A DNA stretch of 64,000 nt from contig UPZA01000002.1 in assembly GCA_900538575.1 (NCBI GenBank), positions 186,001 to 250,000 of the forward strand, in the 5' to 3' direction. Position numbers and translations under genes: made by a program. The stretch comes from an uncultured Ruminococcus sp. (GTDB taxonomy: Bacteria; Bacillota; Clostridia; Oscillospirales; Ruminococcaceae). The notes beneath the pieces were generated by a model. The model was not told where the DNA came from, ran no database searches, and worked only from the letters and a program-made list of their open reading frames with translations. Below, piece after piece: positions 25,806 through 34,842 of the stretch (position 1 is the first letter of the stretch; each line of letters opens with the position of its first letter).

Positions 25806-26653
25806 ATTTTTTTCTCCTCCGGCTGATGATTGACAATAAACGAATAAATGCCGCTTCTTGAAAAGCCCGTTTCCTTGGCGGCCTTCCTGCATGCCTCCGA
25901 AAGCTTCATACCGTCGTCGGCATATTCAGAGGCGAGAGCAGACGCTGTTTCCAAGGTATAGCCGTCAGAAATATCCCTGCGTTCAGCCCCCTCCAATACA
26001 AGCACATATTCACCCTTCGGGCTATTATTTTCATAATATAAGATCGCCTCTGAGACCGTCATTCTCAAAACTTCCTCATATACCTTTGTCAGTTCACGGC
26101 ATAACGAAATTCTTCGGTCCCCAAAATACTTTAAAAAGTCATTCAAAGTATTAATCAGCTTATGGGGAGCTTCATAAAAAATAAGCGTGCGGGTTTCGTC
26201 CTTTAAACTAAGAAGATGATCGCTGCGCTGTTTTTTATTTACCGATAGAAATCCTTCAAATGCAAATCTTGAAGTATTCAGACCGGACACCGCAAGAGCA
26301 GAAACAACTGCGCTCGGTCCGGGTACCACTTTAACATTAATTCCACTTTCAGCGCAAAGCCTTACCAGTTCCTCTCCGGGATCGGAAATACACGGCATAC
26401 CGGCGTCTGTAACCACAGCGGCGTTTTCTCCGCCTTTAATCCGTGATATAATATTCTCAGCGCAATTTAAGGTACTATGTCCATGATAGCTTATAAGCTG
26501 CTTTTTTATATCGTATCTGTTGAGAAGTTTAAGCGTTACTCTCGTATCCTCAGCCGCTATAAAATCCACATCTTCAAGGGTTTTAAGCTGCCTTAAAGTA
26601 ATATCATCCATATTTCCAATCGGCGTGCCCACAACGTAAAGCGTACCGGTCAT
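25802..26653 (-). CDS. rsmI: 16S rRNA (cytidine1402-2'-O)-methyltransferase RsmI
   Basis: Methylates the ribose of C1402 in the ribosomal P site. The 283 residues start MTGTLYVVGTPIGNMDDITLRQL, then AAEDTRVT, and AAVVTDAGMPCISDPGEELV, VVPGPSAVVSALAVSG, the tetrapyrrole-methylase-fold SAM site. The ATG at 26653 lies one base after the preceding stop and has a GAGGGGG site; an upstream extension of 26 codons overlaps the previous gene. Confidence 0.96.
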   Translation of the reverse strand: MTGTLYVVGTPIGNMDDITLRQLKTLEDVDFIAAEDTRVTLKLLNRYDIKKQLISYHGHSTLNCAENIISRIKGGENAAVVTDAGMPCISDPGEELVRLCAESGINVKVVPGPSAVVSALAVSGLNTSRFAFEGFLSVNKKQRSDHLLSLKDETRTLIFYEAPHKLINTLNDFLKYFGDRRISLCRELTKVYEEVLRMTVSEAILYYENNSPKGEYVLVLEGAERRDISDGYTLETASALASEYADDGMKLSEACRKAAKETGFSRSGIYSFIVNHQPEEKKI

Positions 26654-26654
26654 T

Positions 26655-27377
26655 TTATTCAGCCCCCTCTTCAAGTCCGAATGAATAAATTTTCTGCATC
26701 TCGTCAGTGTATCCGTTTTCAGTCCATACATAAAGCTGCGGAAGCACTTTTAGATACGGTTTCGAGCCTTTTTTCCCCTCTATTAGAAAAAGCCACGGCG
26801 CGCTTTGAGGGTTTTTACTCACAAACCGCAGTCTTTTAGGCTCCATATCATTTTTTTTCATGGCGTCTATCACATCGCAAAGTCTTTCGGGACGGTTGCA
26901 AAGACAAAGACGTCCGCCGAACTTAAGCAGCCTGGACGCCGCACGGCAAACATCATAAATATTGCACATAATCTCATGACGGGCAATTCTATGAGCGTCA
27001 AGCTCGCTTTCGATACCTGAATCCGCCGCTTTATACGGCGGATTACATGTCACAAGGCTGCATTTTCCCAGAGGCGCTCCTTCCCAAAGCTCCTTTAAAT
27101 CAGCGTTAACAGGTACTATTGTTTCCACGCCGCTTTTTTCAATGCTCATTTTTAACTGTTCAACGGCTTTTTTCTGAATGTCCAGCGCAAAGGTTACCTT
27201 AGGAGGTTTTACTCTCTGCATTATCATTGGAATTATGCCGCACCCGGTTCCAAGATCGCAGGCAATATCGTTAGCTTTATATTCGCAAAAATGAGTCAGA
27301 AGAAATGCGTCCGTACCGAATCCATGCTCTTCGCTTACACAAATACTTAGCTTTTCCGACAGCTTTTCAAATTTCAT
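26655..27377 (-). CDS. tRNA1(Val) (adenine37-N6)-methyltransferase-like protein
   Basis: A class I SAM-dependent methyltransferase of 240 residues. The SAM loop is ACDLGTGCGIIPMIM and the adenine-N6 motif is CNPPYKA. It matches the TrmN6/YfiC group that is regularly found directly before rsmI in Firmicutes. In clostridia the true target has often not been tested, so the tRNA assignment is by family. Confidence 0.87.
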   Translation of the reverse strand: MKFEKLSEKLSICVSEEHGFGTDAFLLTHFCEYKANDIACDLGTGCGIIPMIMQRVKPPKVTFALDIQKKAVEQLKMSIEKSGVETIVPVNADLKELWEGAPLGKCSLVTCNPPYKAADSGIESELDAHRIARHEIMCNIYDVCRAASRLLKFGGRLCLCNRPERLCDVIDAMKKNDMEPKRLRFVSKNPQSAPWLFLIEGKKGSKPYLKVLPQLYVWTENGYTDEMQKIYSFGLEEGAE

Positions 27378-27411
27378 CTAATAAACAATCCTTTATAAAA
27401 ATACTTTTATT

Positions 27412-27440
27412 AATATAACATAAAACGGATCAGATTTCAA
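27412..27440 (-). promoter_or_regulatory. Promoter of the methyltransferase-rsmI-kinase-ECF operon
   Basis: TTGAAA (27435-27440) and TATATT (27412-27417) on the minus strand, spacer 17, 35 bases before the start codon. Confidence 0.68.
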
Positions 27441-27456
27441 CATTTAATGTAAAAGC

Positions 27457-27490
27457 CCGTAAAAAGGACGCTGAAAACGCGTCCTTTTCG
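27457..27490. terminator. Terminator after the GH43 gene
   Basis: AAAGGACGC pairs GCGTCCTTT around a seven-base loop. On the minus strand it follows the GH43 stop directly and ends in T. Confidence 0.8.
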
Positions 27491-28966
27491 TTATTTATAT
27501 TCACACCTGAAATCCGTAAACACAGCCGTATTGCCGCCTGCCGCATACAATCCGATTATGACACCGGTAAATCCGCCGGAAACCTCGCTGGATAAATATT
27601 TGGTCTGAGCGCTTCCAAGAAAGCGATCAGCGCCATCGTATTTGACAAAAAAGCTGTAATTCATATTATCCATTCGAATAATAAGCTCCGCTTCAGTCTG
27701 ATTCAGACTAACCGTTTCCTGTATATGCTTTATTCCTCCTATATTCAATCTGAGCAGTATTTCAATATCTTCTCCGATTTTTCTTAACGCAATATCGTAA
27801 TGCTCCAATTCGTTCATATATAAGGCGATACCCGCTTCACCGGAATCAATTCTGACTTTGCAGCAAATCTCTCCGCAGAAATCGCGCTGACGAAGTCCTA
27901 TAAATGTAGGAGAATCTATATCGCTCAATGTGATATCAGAGCCGTGCAAAACAGCTTTATCATCATAAAGCTCATAGCTGCTGTCCTTCGGATGTCTCAG
28001 GTAACACCAGTCAATATTCCATTGCGTATTTTCAAAGGTATAAAGCTTCTTTTCATTTTGCTCAAATTCACCGTATATCTCATAGCCTTCGTCGGTTGTC
28101 CCGTCCGCTCCGGCGGAAAACCATCCCTGCCCGTCAAAGCATACCGGCGTAAGAAATACTTCCCTGCCCAGATGATGATACGGCATCCACATACCTGATT
28201 GTCTGAACCCAAGACTAAGTATATGCCAATCTCCGTGTTTATCCTGAACAAGATCTCCGTGACCAATTCCCTGAATTATAAAAGGAGCCTTATTTCTGTT
28301 TGTAAGTACAGGATTATGAGGATAATTTTCAAAATCTCCCCAGACCGACCGTCCCCTCGCATAGGTAATCATGTGACCGTATTCAGTTCCGCCCTCGGCC
28401 GCCATAAGATAATAATAGTCGTTTATTTTATACATATGCGGACTTTCAAGATACCTTCCGCCGGAGCCTTGCCAAATGCATTTGCTTTCAGTAAGCTTTT
28501 TTCCGTCAGTTATATTTATCTCGCACTGAATAACTCCGTTTCTGCCAAGACTGTCTGTCCCGTTGCTCATAAAATACGTCCTGCCGTCCTCAAAATACAA
28601 GGACGGATCAATACCTCCCTGATCGACGAAAACAGGATCGGACCATTCTCCGTAAATATCTTCCGTATATACATAAAAATTCTGGCGGGTAGTATCGTTT
28701 GTAGTTACCATATAGAATCTTTTGCCGTCAAATCTTATAGTCGGAGCGAAAACGCCTCCGCTGCTGTTTATTTTATCCAGCATAACCTGATCTTTGCGGG
28801 TAAGCACATGTCCGATCTGATTCCAGTTCACAAGATCGCTGCTTTCGAAAAGAGGCACTCCCGGAAAATACTGAAAGCTGCTGCATACCATATAATACCT
28901 TCCGTTTGCATAGCATACGCTGGGATCAGGATAAAATCCCTTTAATACCGGATTTTTATATCTCAT
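27491..28966 (-). CDS. Glycoside hydrolase family 43 (beta-xylosidase/arabinofuranosidase), cytoplasmic
   Basis: Removes xylose or arabinose from xylo- or arabino-oligosaccharides. The 491 residues have the five-blade propeller with catalytic base D14 (FYPDPS), pKa modulator D120 (QGGIDPS) and general acid E174 (RYLESPHMYK). A beta-sandwich of about 190 residues follows, as in XynB-type enzymes. No signal peptide, so it acts on imported oligomers and could feed XylA-XylB about 10 kb away. It starts 18 bases after the htrA stop and may be read through from the two-component operon. Substrate preference cannot be read by eye. Confidence 0.93.
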   Translation of the reverse strand: MRYKNPVLKGFYPDPSVCYANGRYYMVCSSFQYFPGVPLFESSDLVNWNQIGHVLTRKDQVMLDKINSSGGVFAPTIRFDGKRFYMVTTNDTTRQNFYVYTEDIYGEWSDPVFVDQGGIDPSLYFEDGRTYFMSNGTDSLGRNGVIQCEINITDGKKLTESKCIWQGSGGRYLESPHMYKINDYYYLMAAEGGTEYGHMITYARGRSVWGDFENYPHNPVLTNRNKAPFIIQGIGHGDLVQDKHGDWHILSLGFRQSGMWMPYHHLGREVFLTPVCFDGQGWFSAGADGTTDEGYEIYGEFEQNEKKLYTFENTQWNIDWCYLRHPKDSSYELYDDKAVLHGSDITLSDIDSPTFIGLRQRDFCGEICCKVRIDSGEAGIALYMNELEHYDIALRKIGEDIEILLRLNIGGIKHIQETVSLNQTEAELIIRMDNMNYSFFVKYDGADRFLGSAQTKYLSSEVSGGFTGVIIGLYAAGGNTAVFTDFRCEYK

Positions 28967-28984
28967 AAACGTCCCCCGTACAAT

Positions 28985-30322
28985 TTAATAATTTCCTGAA
29001 GTATCTTCCATTATCTTGAATTCTATGTCAAAATATGTGATTTTGAGCTCATCGTCTATTCTGGCGCATTTTGCTTTTAAAACATCTCCGGCTTTCTTGC
29101 CTTCAAGGATAAGACTTAGCTCGTCGTAATTATGAACCTCTACGCCGTTAATTGATAGAATAAAATCATCTGTCTTTAGCTCCGTATTGGACACGTCGCA
29201 ATCCTCGCTGATATCGGTCACCCACAATCCGTTTAGCTTTTCAGGAAGCTTTCTGCCGTATTTTTCCTTAAAAACCGAAAGCGTATATTCATTATCCATT
29301 GAATAGAATGTTATTCCTATTTTTATTCTGCCGCTTACATAACCCTGAGAAATAAGCTCTTCTATAACAGGCTTGGCCTCGTTAATAGTTATTGCAAAGC
29401 CGAGACCTTCATAGCTTGAGCTTACATATTTAGAAGAAGTTATGCCTATGACCTGACCGTACATATTAACCAAGGCGCCTCCGGAATTTCCTGGGCTTAT
29501 TGCGGCGTTAGTCTGTATACAGTCCATTTCAAATCCGGTTGAATCCGCTTTGATTTTCCTGTTAAGACCGGAAACTATACCGTCGGTAATTGAACCTGTC
29601 AGCCCGGCAGGGTTTCCGATTGCCGCAACTCTCTCTCCAAGCGCCGTTTCATCGGAATCGCCAAGTTCGGCGGCAGGCAGATTATCAGCCTTTATCTTGA
29701 TTACCGCTATATCTGTTTTAGCGTCGCGGCCGACTATTTCCGCTTCAAACTGCTTATCATTATATGTGTTTACAATAAAACTGTCCGGCTTCTCAAGCTC
29801 CGATTCATCAAGCAATGAATACTGAGAGCCTTCAAGCACATGAGTATTTGTAACGATATAACCGTCTTGAGTTATTATAATTCCTGAACCGCTTCCTATC
29901 ATAATATCAGGATTAGAGCTGCTGTAAGTATAAATCTCCACTATCTGAGGCCTTATAAATTCCGCAAGCCCCTCGGTAGTATATTTTCCGTTTTCATCAC
30001 GGTAATCAGAGTCCTTTGAGGCTTCGGGCTTATTCTGAGTCTCAAGCTCGATATCGGTATTAATATTATTATAAGCCTTGTTATAGATTATGCTGCCCTG
30101 ACGGACATCTGAATAAATACAATAAACTGTCAGAGCAGAAATAACCGCAAAAATAAGTAAAAGCAGGACAACTATTAATACGTTTGACCGTTTCTGTTTT
30201 CCGGCGTTTTCATTTCCGGTTATCTCGGCATTCTGAAAATTGTCCGAATATTTAATCTCTGATATCTCCTCTCTTTCCTTTTCACCGCTTTCACTGCTGA
30301 ATAAATCTTCCTTTTCATCCAT
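28985..30322 (-). CDS. HtrA/DegP-like trypsin-type serine protease with PDZ domain
   Basis: A membrane-anchored quality-control protease. A charged cytoplasmic N-terminus (1-45) leads to a transmembrane helix (about 47-70). The protease domain (about 115-310) has the triad H161 (VTNTHVLEG), D204 (DAKTDIAVI) and S280 (SPGNSGGAL). A PDZ domain (about 340-435) ends it. It lies 18 bases after the histidine kinase gene, so it is probably a target or partner of that two-component system, as with CssRS-HtrA in bacilli. Confidence 0.95.
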   Translation of the reverse strand: MDEKEDLFSSESGEKEREEISEIKYSDNFQNAEITGNENAGKQKRSNVLIVVLLLLIFAVISALTVYCIYSDVRQGSIIYNKAYNNINTDIELETQNKPEASKDSDYRDENGKYTTEGLAEFIRPQIVEIYTYSSSNPDIMIGSGSGIIITQDGYIVTNTHVLEGSQYSLLDESELEKPDSFIVNTYNDKQFEAEIVGRDAKTDIAVIKIKADNLPAAELGDSDETALGERVAAIGNPAGLTGSITDGIVSGLNRKIKADSTGFEMDCIQTNAAISPGNSGGALVNMYGQVIGITSSKYVSSSYEGLGFAITINEAKPVIEELISQGYVSGRIKIGITFYSMDNEYTLSVFKEKYGRKLPEKLNGLWVTDISEDCDVSNTELKTDDFILSINGVEVHNYDELSLILEGKKAGDVLKAKCARIDDELKITYFDIEFKIMEDTSGNY

Positions 30323-30340
30323 ATCGGTACAGAAACCTCC

Positions 30341-31717
30341 TTATTCAGCGATAAAATCTCTCGGAAATGTCAGCATAAATTCCGTGAATCTTCCCTCTTC
30401 GCTGCTTATCGTTATATTGCCGTGATGCTGATTGACAAATTTTCTTACTATAGATAATCCTAAACCTACTCCGTCGGGATTATCGCTTCTCGAATAATCT
30501 GATTTAAAAAAACGGTCAAAAACATGTGCGAGATCCTTTTTCGGTATTCCGCTGCCGCTGTTGTTTATAAAAAAATGAATATTTCCGTCGCAATAATCTA
30601 TAGCGATGGTAATCATACCATTATAATCGACAAATTTTACGGCGTTTTCAAATAAATTATAGAATACCTGGTGCAAAAGTATCCTGTCTCCGCTGACCAG
30701 TATCTCAGGATAGCTTATGCTTATAATATTAATATGCTTTTCTTCAATTCTTTTTTCAAACATAAATATTATTTCCGCTAAAACCTCTATTATGTTGAAT
30801 TGTTCAATTTTAAGCGTGATTTTTCCCGCTTCTATATTAGACGTATTCAGCATATTTTTAATAATCTGCTGCATTCTGTTGGTTTCATTAAGCACCTTAA
30901 CAAGATATTTATATCTGTGTTCCGCGTCTATCGTTCCGTCGAGCACTGCTCCGAGAAAGCCCTTGATAACAGTAAGCGGCGTTTTAAGCTCATGAGATAT
31001 ATTCGAAACAAATTCAACCATATGCTTATCGCTGTAATTAAGTCTTTCCTGAAGAGCCCTGATTGCCTTAAGAAGCGGCTCATACTGCGGCAGCACCTTT
31101 TTGGGAAGCGCTATTTCCGCATATTCTCCCACATAACCGGAGCCGCAGTTCTTTTCTATCTGAAGCACATATTTATACTTATGGTAATTATAAATACAAA
31201 GAGTAACAGAAAATACCGCCGTAAGAACCAATAATAACAGCAATAGAATATTTACGGTTTTGTCAGTATGCTCTGATATTATACCGTATGGCATTACGCA
31301 GGCTACATAAACCTCAAATGGTTCAAATTCCACCTCAAATTTTTCCATATATGAAACATTTGTAACAGGGTTTATATCGTATTGGATAGCGTCGCCGAAT
31401 TTCCAGTCAGAATGCTGATAATATTCTTTATTGCAAGAATTAGAAATAATTAAATCTCCATGTTTATCATAAATATATATATCCATATTTAGATTCTTGC
31501 TATAAATTTCAAGCATACTGCCGTTTAATTCATTATTTTTGTTGACTTCATTTTCAAAATCATCAAGTATAAGCTTCGCCGAATTTTCCGAATTGTGCAA
31601 AACGGTGTCCTTTAACGACAAATAGCTCTGAAAAATTAAAACAAGACCCGTAAAAAGAACACAGAAAAATATTATGCCGATTATGAAAAAATAATGCCGA
31701 AGAAGATTTTTGGTCAT
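30341..31717 (-). CDS. Sensor histidine kinase
   Basis: A 458-residue membrane kinase. Two helices (about 9-30 and 155-176) enclose an extracytoplasmic sensor domain of about 120 residues. A juxtamembrane linker is followed by the H box VEFVSNISHELKTPLTV (phospho-acceptor H242), the N box FYNLFENAVKF and G boxes GVGLGLSIV. It lies 68 bases after its response regulator and before htrA, suggesting envelope-stress sensing; the signal is not known. Confidence 0.95.
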   Translation of the reverse strand: MTKNLLRHYFFIIGIIFFCVLFTGLVLIFQSYLSLKDTVLHNSENSAKLILDDFENEVNKNNELNGSMLEIYSKNLNMDIYIYDKHGDLIISNSCNKEYYQHSDWKFGDAIQYDINPVTNVSYMEKFEVEFEPFEVYVACVMPYGIISEHTDKTVNILLLLLLVLTAVFSVTLCIYNYHKYKYVLQIEKNCGSGYVGEYAEIALPKKVLPQYEPLLKAIRALQERLNYSDKHMVEFVSNISHELKTPLTVIKGFLGAVLDGTIDAEHRYKYLVKVLNETNRMQQIIKNMLNTSNIEAGKITLKIEQFNIIEVLAEIIFMFEKRIEEKHINIISISYPEILVSGDRILLHQVFYNLFENAVKFVDYNGMITIAIDYCDGNIHFFINNSGSGIPKKDLAHVFDRFFKSDYSRSDNPDGVGLGLSIVRKFVNQHHGNITISSEEGRFTEFMLTFPRDFIAE

Positions 31718-31785
31718 ATTATCTCCGTTCAGCCGGCATTAGCCGGCAATTAAAATGTAAATCATGCAACGATCAATTTTCAGCA

Positions 31786-32490
31786 TTACGATTCCTTAAT
31801 TTCGTTTAATTCAAATTTATATCCGACTCCCCATACAGTCGTAAGATCCCATTGCTTGGAAATTCCGCAAAGCTTTCCTCTCAAGCGCTTGATATGAACG
31901 TCAATAGTTCTGGAATCTCCGTAATAATCAAATCCCCAGATTTCGTCAAGAAGCTGATCTCTTGTAAAAACTCTGTTAGGATTGGAAGCAAGATAAAATA
32001 AAAGCTCGATTTCTTTAGGCGGAGCGTCAATTACCTTTCCGCCCGCCTTAAGCACATACCTCGTCAGATTAATCGAAAGCTTATCATAATGAACCTCCTG
32101 CATCTCAACAGGCTTAGGAAGCTTCCCGGAACGTCTGGCAACAGCCTTGATCCTTGCGAGAACCTCTTTTGTATCAAACGGCTTGACTATATAATCGTCG
32201 GCGCCCAGCTCAAGCCCCAGAACCTTATCGAAGATTTCACTTTTTGCGGTCAGCATAATTATAGGCGTATCGGACGCTTTTCTTATCTCCTTGCATATCT
32301 GCCATCCGTCCATGCCCGGCAGCATTATATCAAGCAGAACAATATCCGGATTAAGCGAATTGAATTTTACCATCGCCTCGTTGCCCTCGTTTGAAATTAT
32401 AGTGCTGTAGCCTTCCTTTTCAAGATAAACTCTCAATAAATCGCATATGTTCTTATCATCATCAACTATTAAAACCTTTTCAAGCGGCAT
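31786..32490 (-). CDS. OmpR/PhoB-family response regulator
   Basis: A 234-residue regulator. The receiver domain (1-120) has DDD (10-12), phospho-acceptor D54 (VLLDIMLPGMDGW), and K104-type KPFD. The winged-helix domain (about 135-230) has PPKEIELLFYLASNPNRVFTRDQLLDEIWG and SRTIDVHIKRLRGKL. It has its own promoter and a GGGGAGG ribosome site. It heads the regulator-kinase-HtrA operon. Confidence 0.96.
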   Translation of the reverse strand: MPLEKVLIVDDDKNICDLLRVYLEKEGYSTIISNEGNEAMVKFNSLNPDIVLLDIMLPGMDGWQICKEIRKASDTPIIMLTAKSEIFDKVLGLELGADDYIVKPFDTKEVLARIKAVARRSGKLPKPVEMQEVHYDKLSINLTRYVLKAGGKVIDAPPKEIELLFYLASNPNRVFTRDQLLDEIWGFDYYGDSRTIDVHIKRLRGKLCGISKQWDLTTVWGVGYKFELNEIKES

Positions 32491-32566
32491 AACATACCTC
32501 CCCCATATCTAAGCTAAAAAACGCTCAGAAAAATAAAAAAAATAAAATTTATTCTATATACATTTA

Positions 32567-32595
32567 ATAATATCAAATATTCGACAGTTTGTAAA
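32567..32595 (-). promoter_or_regulatory. Promoter of the two-component/htrA operon
   Basis: TTTACA (32590-32595) and TATTAT (32567-32572) on the minus strand, spacer 17. Confidence 0.7.
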
Positions 32596-32718
32596 TACCC
32601 TTAAGAAATTTTTTCAGAAAAATTTGTTTCGCCAATATTAATTTTGCACAGTTTAGATTCTAAATCTGACATATATTTGTGCACAGATACAAAAATTGTA
32701 ATTATATTCAAAACATAC

Positions 32719-32746
32719 TTGATTTTTCATAAAAAGTTGGTAAAAT
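32719..32746 (+). promoter_or_regulatory. groESL promoter
   Basis: TTGATT (32719-32724) and TAAAAT (32741-32746), spacer 16, directly followed by CIRCE, which would cover the transcription start. Confidence 0.75.
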
Positions 32747-32751
32747 AGTAA

Positions 32752-32778
32752 TTAGCACTCAAGGAGTTTGAGTGCTAA
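32752..32778 (+). promoter_or_regulatory. CIRCE operator (HrcA binding site)
   Basis: TTAGCACTC, nine bases, GAGTGCTAA: an exact match to the CIRCE consensus inverted repeat. It indicates repression of groESL by HrcA, whose gene is outside the window. Confidence 0.97.
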
Positions 32779-32811
32779 CCAAATCAATAATTTTTTTCAG
32801 GAGGAATAAAT

Positions 32812-33096
32812 ATGAATATCAAGCCATTGGCAGACAGAATTGTCATTAAAATGACAGAAGCGGAAGAAACCACAAAAAGCGGTCTTATTCTTGCTTCGGC
32901 TTCAAAGGAAAAGCCGCAGATCGCAGAAGTTGTCGCCGTTGGTCCCGGCGGAATGGTTGACGGCGAAAAGATAGATATGTATCTTAAAGTAGGCGACAAG
33001 GTTCTGCTCAGCAAATATGCCGGAACAGAAGTCAAGGTTGACGATGTTGAATATACAATCCTCCGTCAGTCTGAAGTTTTGGCAATAGTTGAATAA
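32812..33096 (+). CDS. groES: Co-chaperonin GroES
   Basis: Heptameric lid of the GroEL chamber. The 94 residues begin MNIKPLADRIVIKM and contain the mobile loop region ETTKSGLILASASKEKPQ and the GPGG roof motif. It follows CIRCE and a GGAGG site and is 39 bases before groEL. Confidence 0.98.
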   Translation: MNIKPLADRIVIKMTEAEETTKSGLILASASKEKPQIAEVVAVGPGGMVDGEKIDMYLKVGDKVLLSKYAGTEVKVDDVEYTILRQSEVLAIVE

Positions 33097-33135
33097 TCGG
33101 AATAAATCATATTATAAAAAAGGAGTCTGATATTT

Positions 33136-34764
33136 ATGGCAAAGGATATTAAATACGGAGAAGAAGCAAGAAAATCCCTTCAGACAGGCATTGACAAGCT
33201 TGCCGATACTGTTAAAATAACGCTTGGTCCTAAGGGAAGAAACGTTGTTCTCGATAAAAAATTCGGCGCTCCGCTGATTACTAACGACGGCGTAACAATA
33301 GCTAAGGAAATCGAGCTTGAGGACGCGTTCGAAAATATGGGCGCTCAGATGCTCAAGGAAGTTGCAACTAAGACTAACGACGCGGCAGGAGACGGTACGA
33401 CCACAGCTACTCTTCTCGCACAGGCAATGATTCGCGAGGGTATGAAGAATATCGCGGCCGGCGCAAACCCGATGATAGTTAAAAAGGGTATGGCAAAGGC
33501 TGTTGAAACGGCAGTCGGAACTGTTATCGCAAATTCTAAAAAGGTTGAGGGTAGCGACGACATCGCCAGAGTCGCAACCGTTTCTTCAGCAGACGAAACA
33601 GTCGGAAAGCTGATTGCCGACGCAATGGAGAAGGTTACGGCGGAAGGCGTTATAACAATTGAAGAAAGCAAAACTGCTGAAACTTACAGCGAGGTTGTAG
33701 AAGGAATGCAGTTTGACAGAGGCTATATTTCACCATACATGGTAACGGATACCGAAAAAATGGAAGCTGTTTACGACGATCCATATGTTCTTATTACAGA
33801 TAAGAAAATCTCCTCGATTCAGGAAATCCTTCCTCTTCTTGAACAGCTTGTTCAGTCGGGCAAGAAGCTTGTTATCATTGCAGAGGATATCGAGGGCGAA
33901 GCGCTCACAACGCTTATACTCAATAATCTTAGGGGCACTTTCAAGTGCGCTGCCGTTAAGGCTCCAGGTTTCGGCGACAGACGTAAGGAAATGCTTAAGG
34001 ATATTGCCATCCTGACAGGCGGCGAGGTTATTTCTGAAGAGCTCGGTCTTGAGCTTAAGGAAACTACAGTTGAACAGCTTGGCCGCGCAAGACAGGTAGT
34101 TATCCAGAAGGAAAATACTATCATTGTAGACGGTATGGGCGACGCTGACGCGATCAAGAGCAGAGTTTCACAGATCAAATCTCAGATTGAAACAACAACG
34201 TCTGACTTTGACAAGGAAAAGCTTCAGGAAAGACTTGCCAAGCTTGCAGGAGGCGTTGCCGTTATAAAGGTCGGCGCCGCTACTGAAATTGAAATGAAGG
34301 AAAAGAAGCTTAGAATAGAGGACGCTCTTGCAGCTACAAAGGCTGCCGTTGAAGAAGGTATCGTTGCAGGCGGCGGCACTTCTCTCATCAATGCGATTCC
34401 TGCTGTTGAAGAAATGCTTCCTTCCCTTGACGGCGACGAAAAAACCGGCGCGCAGATCATACTCAGAGCTCTTGAAGAACCGGTTCGCCAGATCGCTCTT
34501 AACGCAGGTCTCGAGGGCAGCGTTATAATTGATACAATTAAGCGCTCAGGTAAAGTAGGCTACGGTTTCGACGCTTATAATGAAACCTATGTGGATATGA
34601 TTCAGGCGGGAATCGTTGATCCTACAAAGGTTACGCGTTCCGCACTCCAGAACGCGGCTTCCGTTGCAGCAATGGTACTGACAACTGAAAGCCTGGTAGC
34701 CGATATTCCTGCTCCGGAGCCTGCTCCCGCAATGCCTCAGGGCGGAATGGGAATGGGTTATTAA
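33136..34764 (+). CDS. groEL: Chaperonin GroEL
   Basis: ATP-driven folding chamber. The 542 residues are standard, with KITLGPKGRNVVLDK-type ATP site, AGDGTTTATLLAQ, and the aspartate of GIVAGGGTSL region. The C-terminal tail ends in a very short Gly-Met run (QGGMGMGY) rather than the long GGM repeats of many GroELs. Followed by a strong terminator. Confidence 0.99.
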   Translation: MAKDIKYGEEARKSLQTGIDKLADTVKITLGPKGRNVVLDKKFGAPLITNDGVTIAKEIELEDAFENMGAQMLKEVATKTNDAAGDGTTTATLLAQAMIREGMKNIAAGANPMIVKKGMAKAVETAVGTVIANSKKVEGSDDIARVATVSSADETVGKLIADAMEKVTAEGVITIEESKTAETYSEVVEGMQFDRGYISPYMVTDTEKMEAVYDDPYVLITDKKISSIQEILPLLEQLVQSGKKLVIIAEDIEGEALTTLILNNLRGTFKCAAVKAPGFGDRRKEMLKDIAILTGGEVISEELGLELKETTVEQLGRARQVVIQKENTIIVDGMGDADAIKSRVSQIKSQIETTTSDFDKEKLQERLAKLAGGVAVIKVGAATEIEMKEKKLRIEDALAATKAAVEEGIVAGGGTSLINAIPAVEEMLPSLDGDEKTGAQIILRALEEPVRQIALNAGLEGSVIIDTIKRSGKVGYGFDAYNETYVDMIQAGIVDPTKVTRSALQNAASVAAMVLTTESLVADIPAPEPAPAMPQGGMGMGY

Positions 34765-34803
34765 TAAACACATTCTTATAAAATTCAATAAATATATAAA
34801 AAT

Positions 34804-34842
34804 TAATCCCCGTAGCTTAAATAAGCTTACGGGGATTTTTCT
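34804..34842. terminator. Bidirectional terminator after groEL
   Basis: AATCCCCGTA-GCTTA pairs TAAGC-TTACGGGGATT, with T runs on both sides, between the converging groEL and MFS genes. Confidence 0.86.

Larger units (their letters stand above)
32491..32811. other. Divergent intergenic region between the two-component operon and groES
   Basis: 321 bases without a gene. It holds the minus-strand promoter of the response regulator, and the groESL promoter with CIRCE. The middle (about 32600-32715) is AT-rich and I see no further element in it. Confidence 0.7.

Noticed and set aside
28199..28945. Open frame of 248 codons antisense to the GH43 gene
   Set aside because: The opposite strand has all catalytic motifs of GH43. 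The antisense frame shows no family pattern and no start site.
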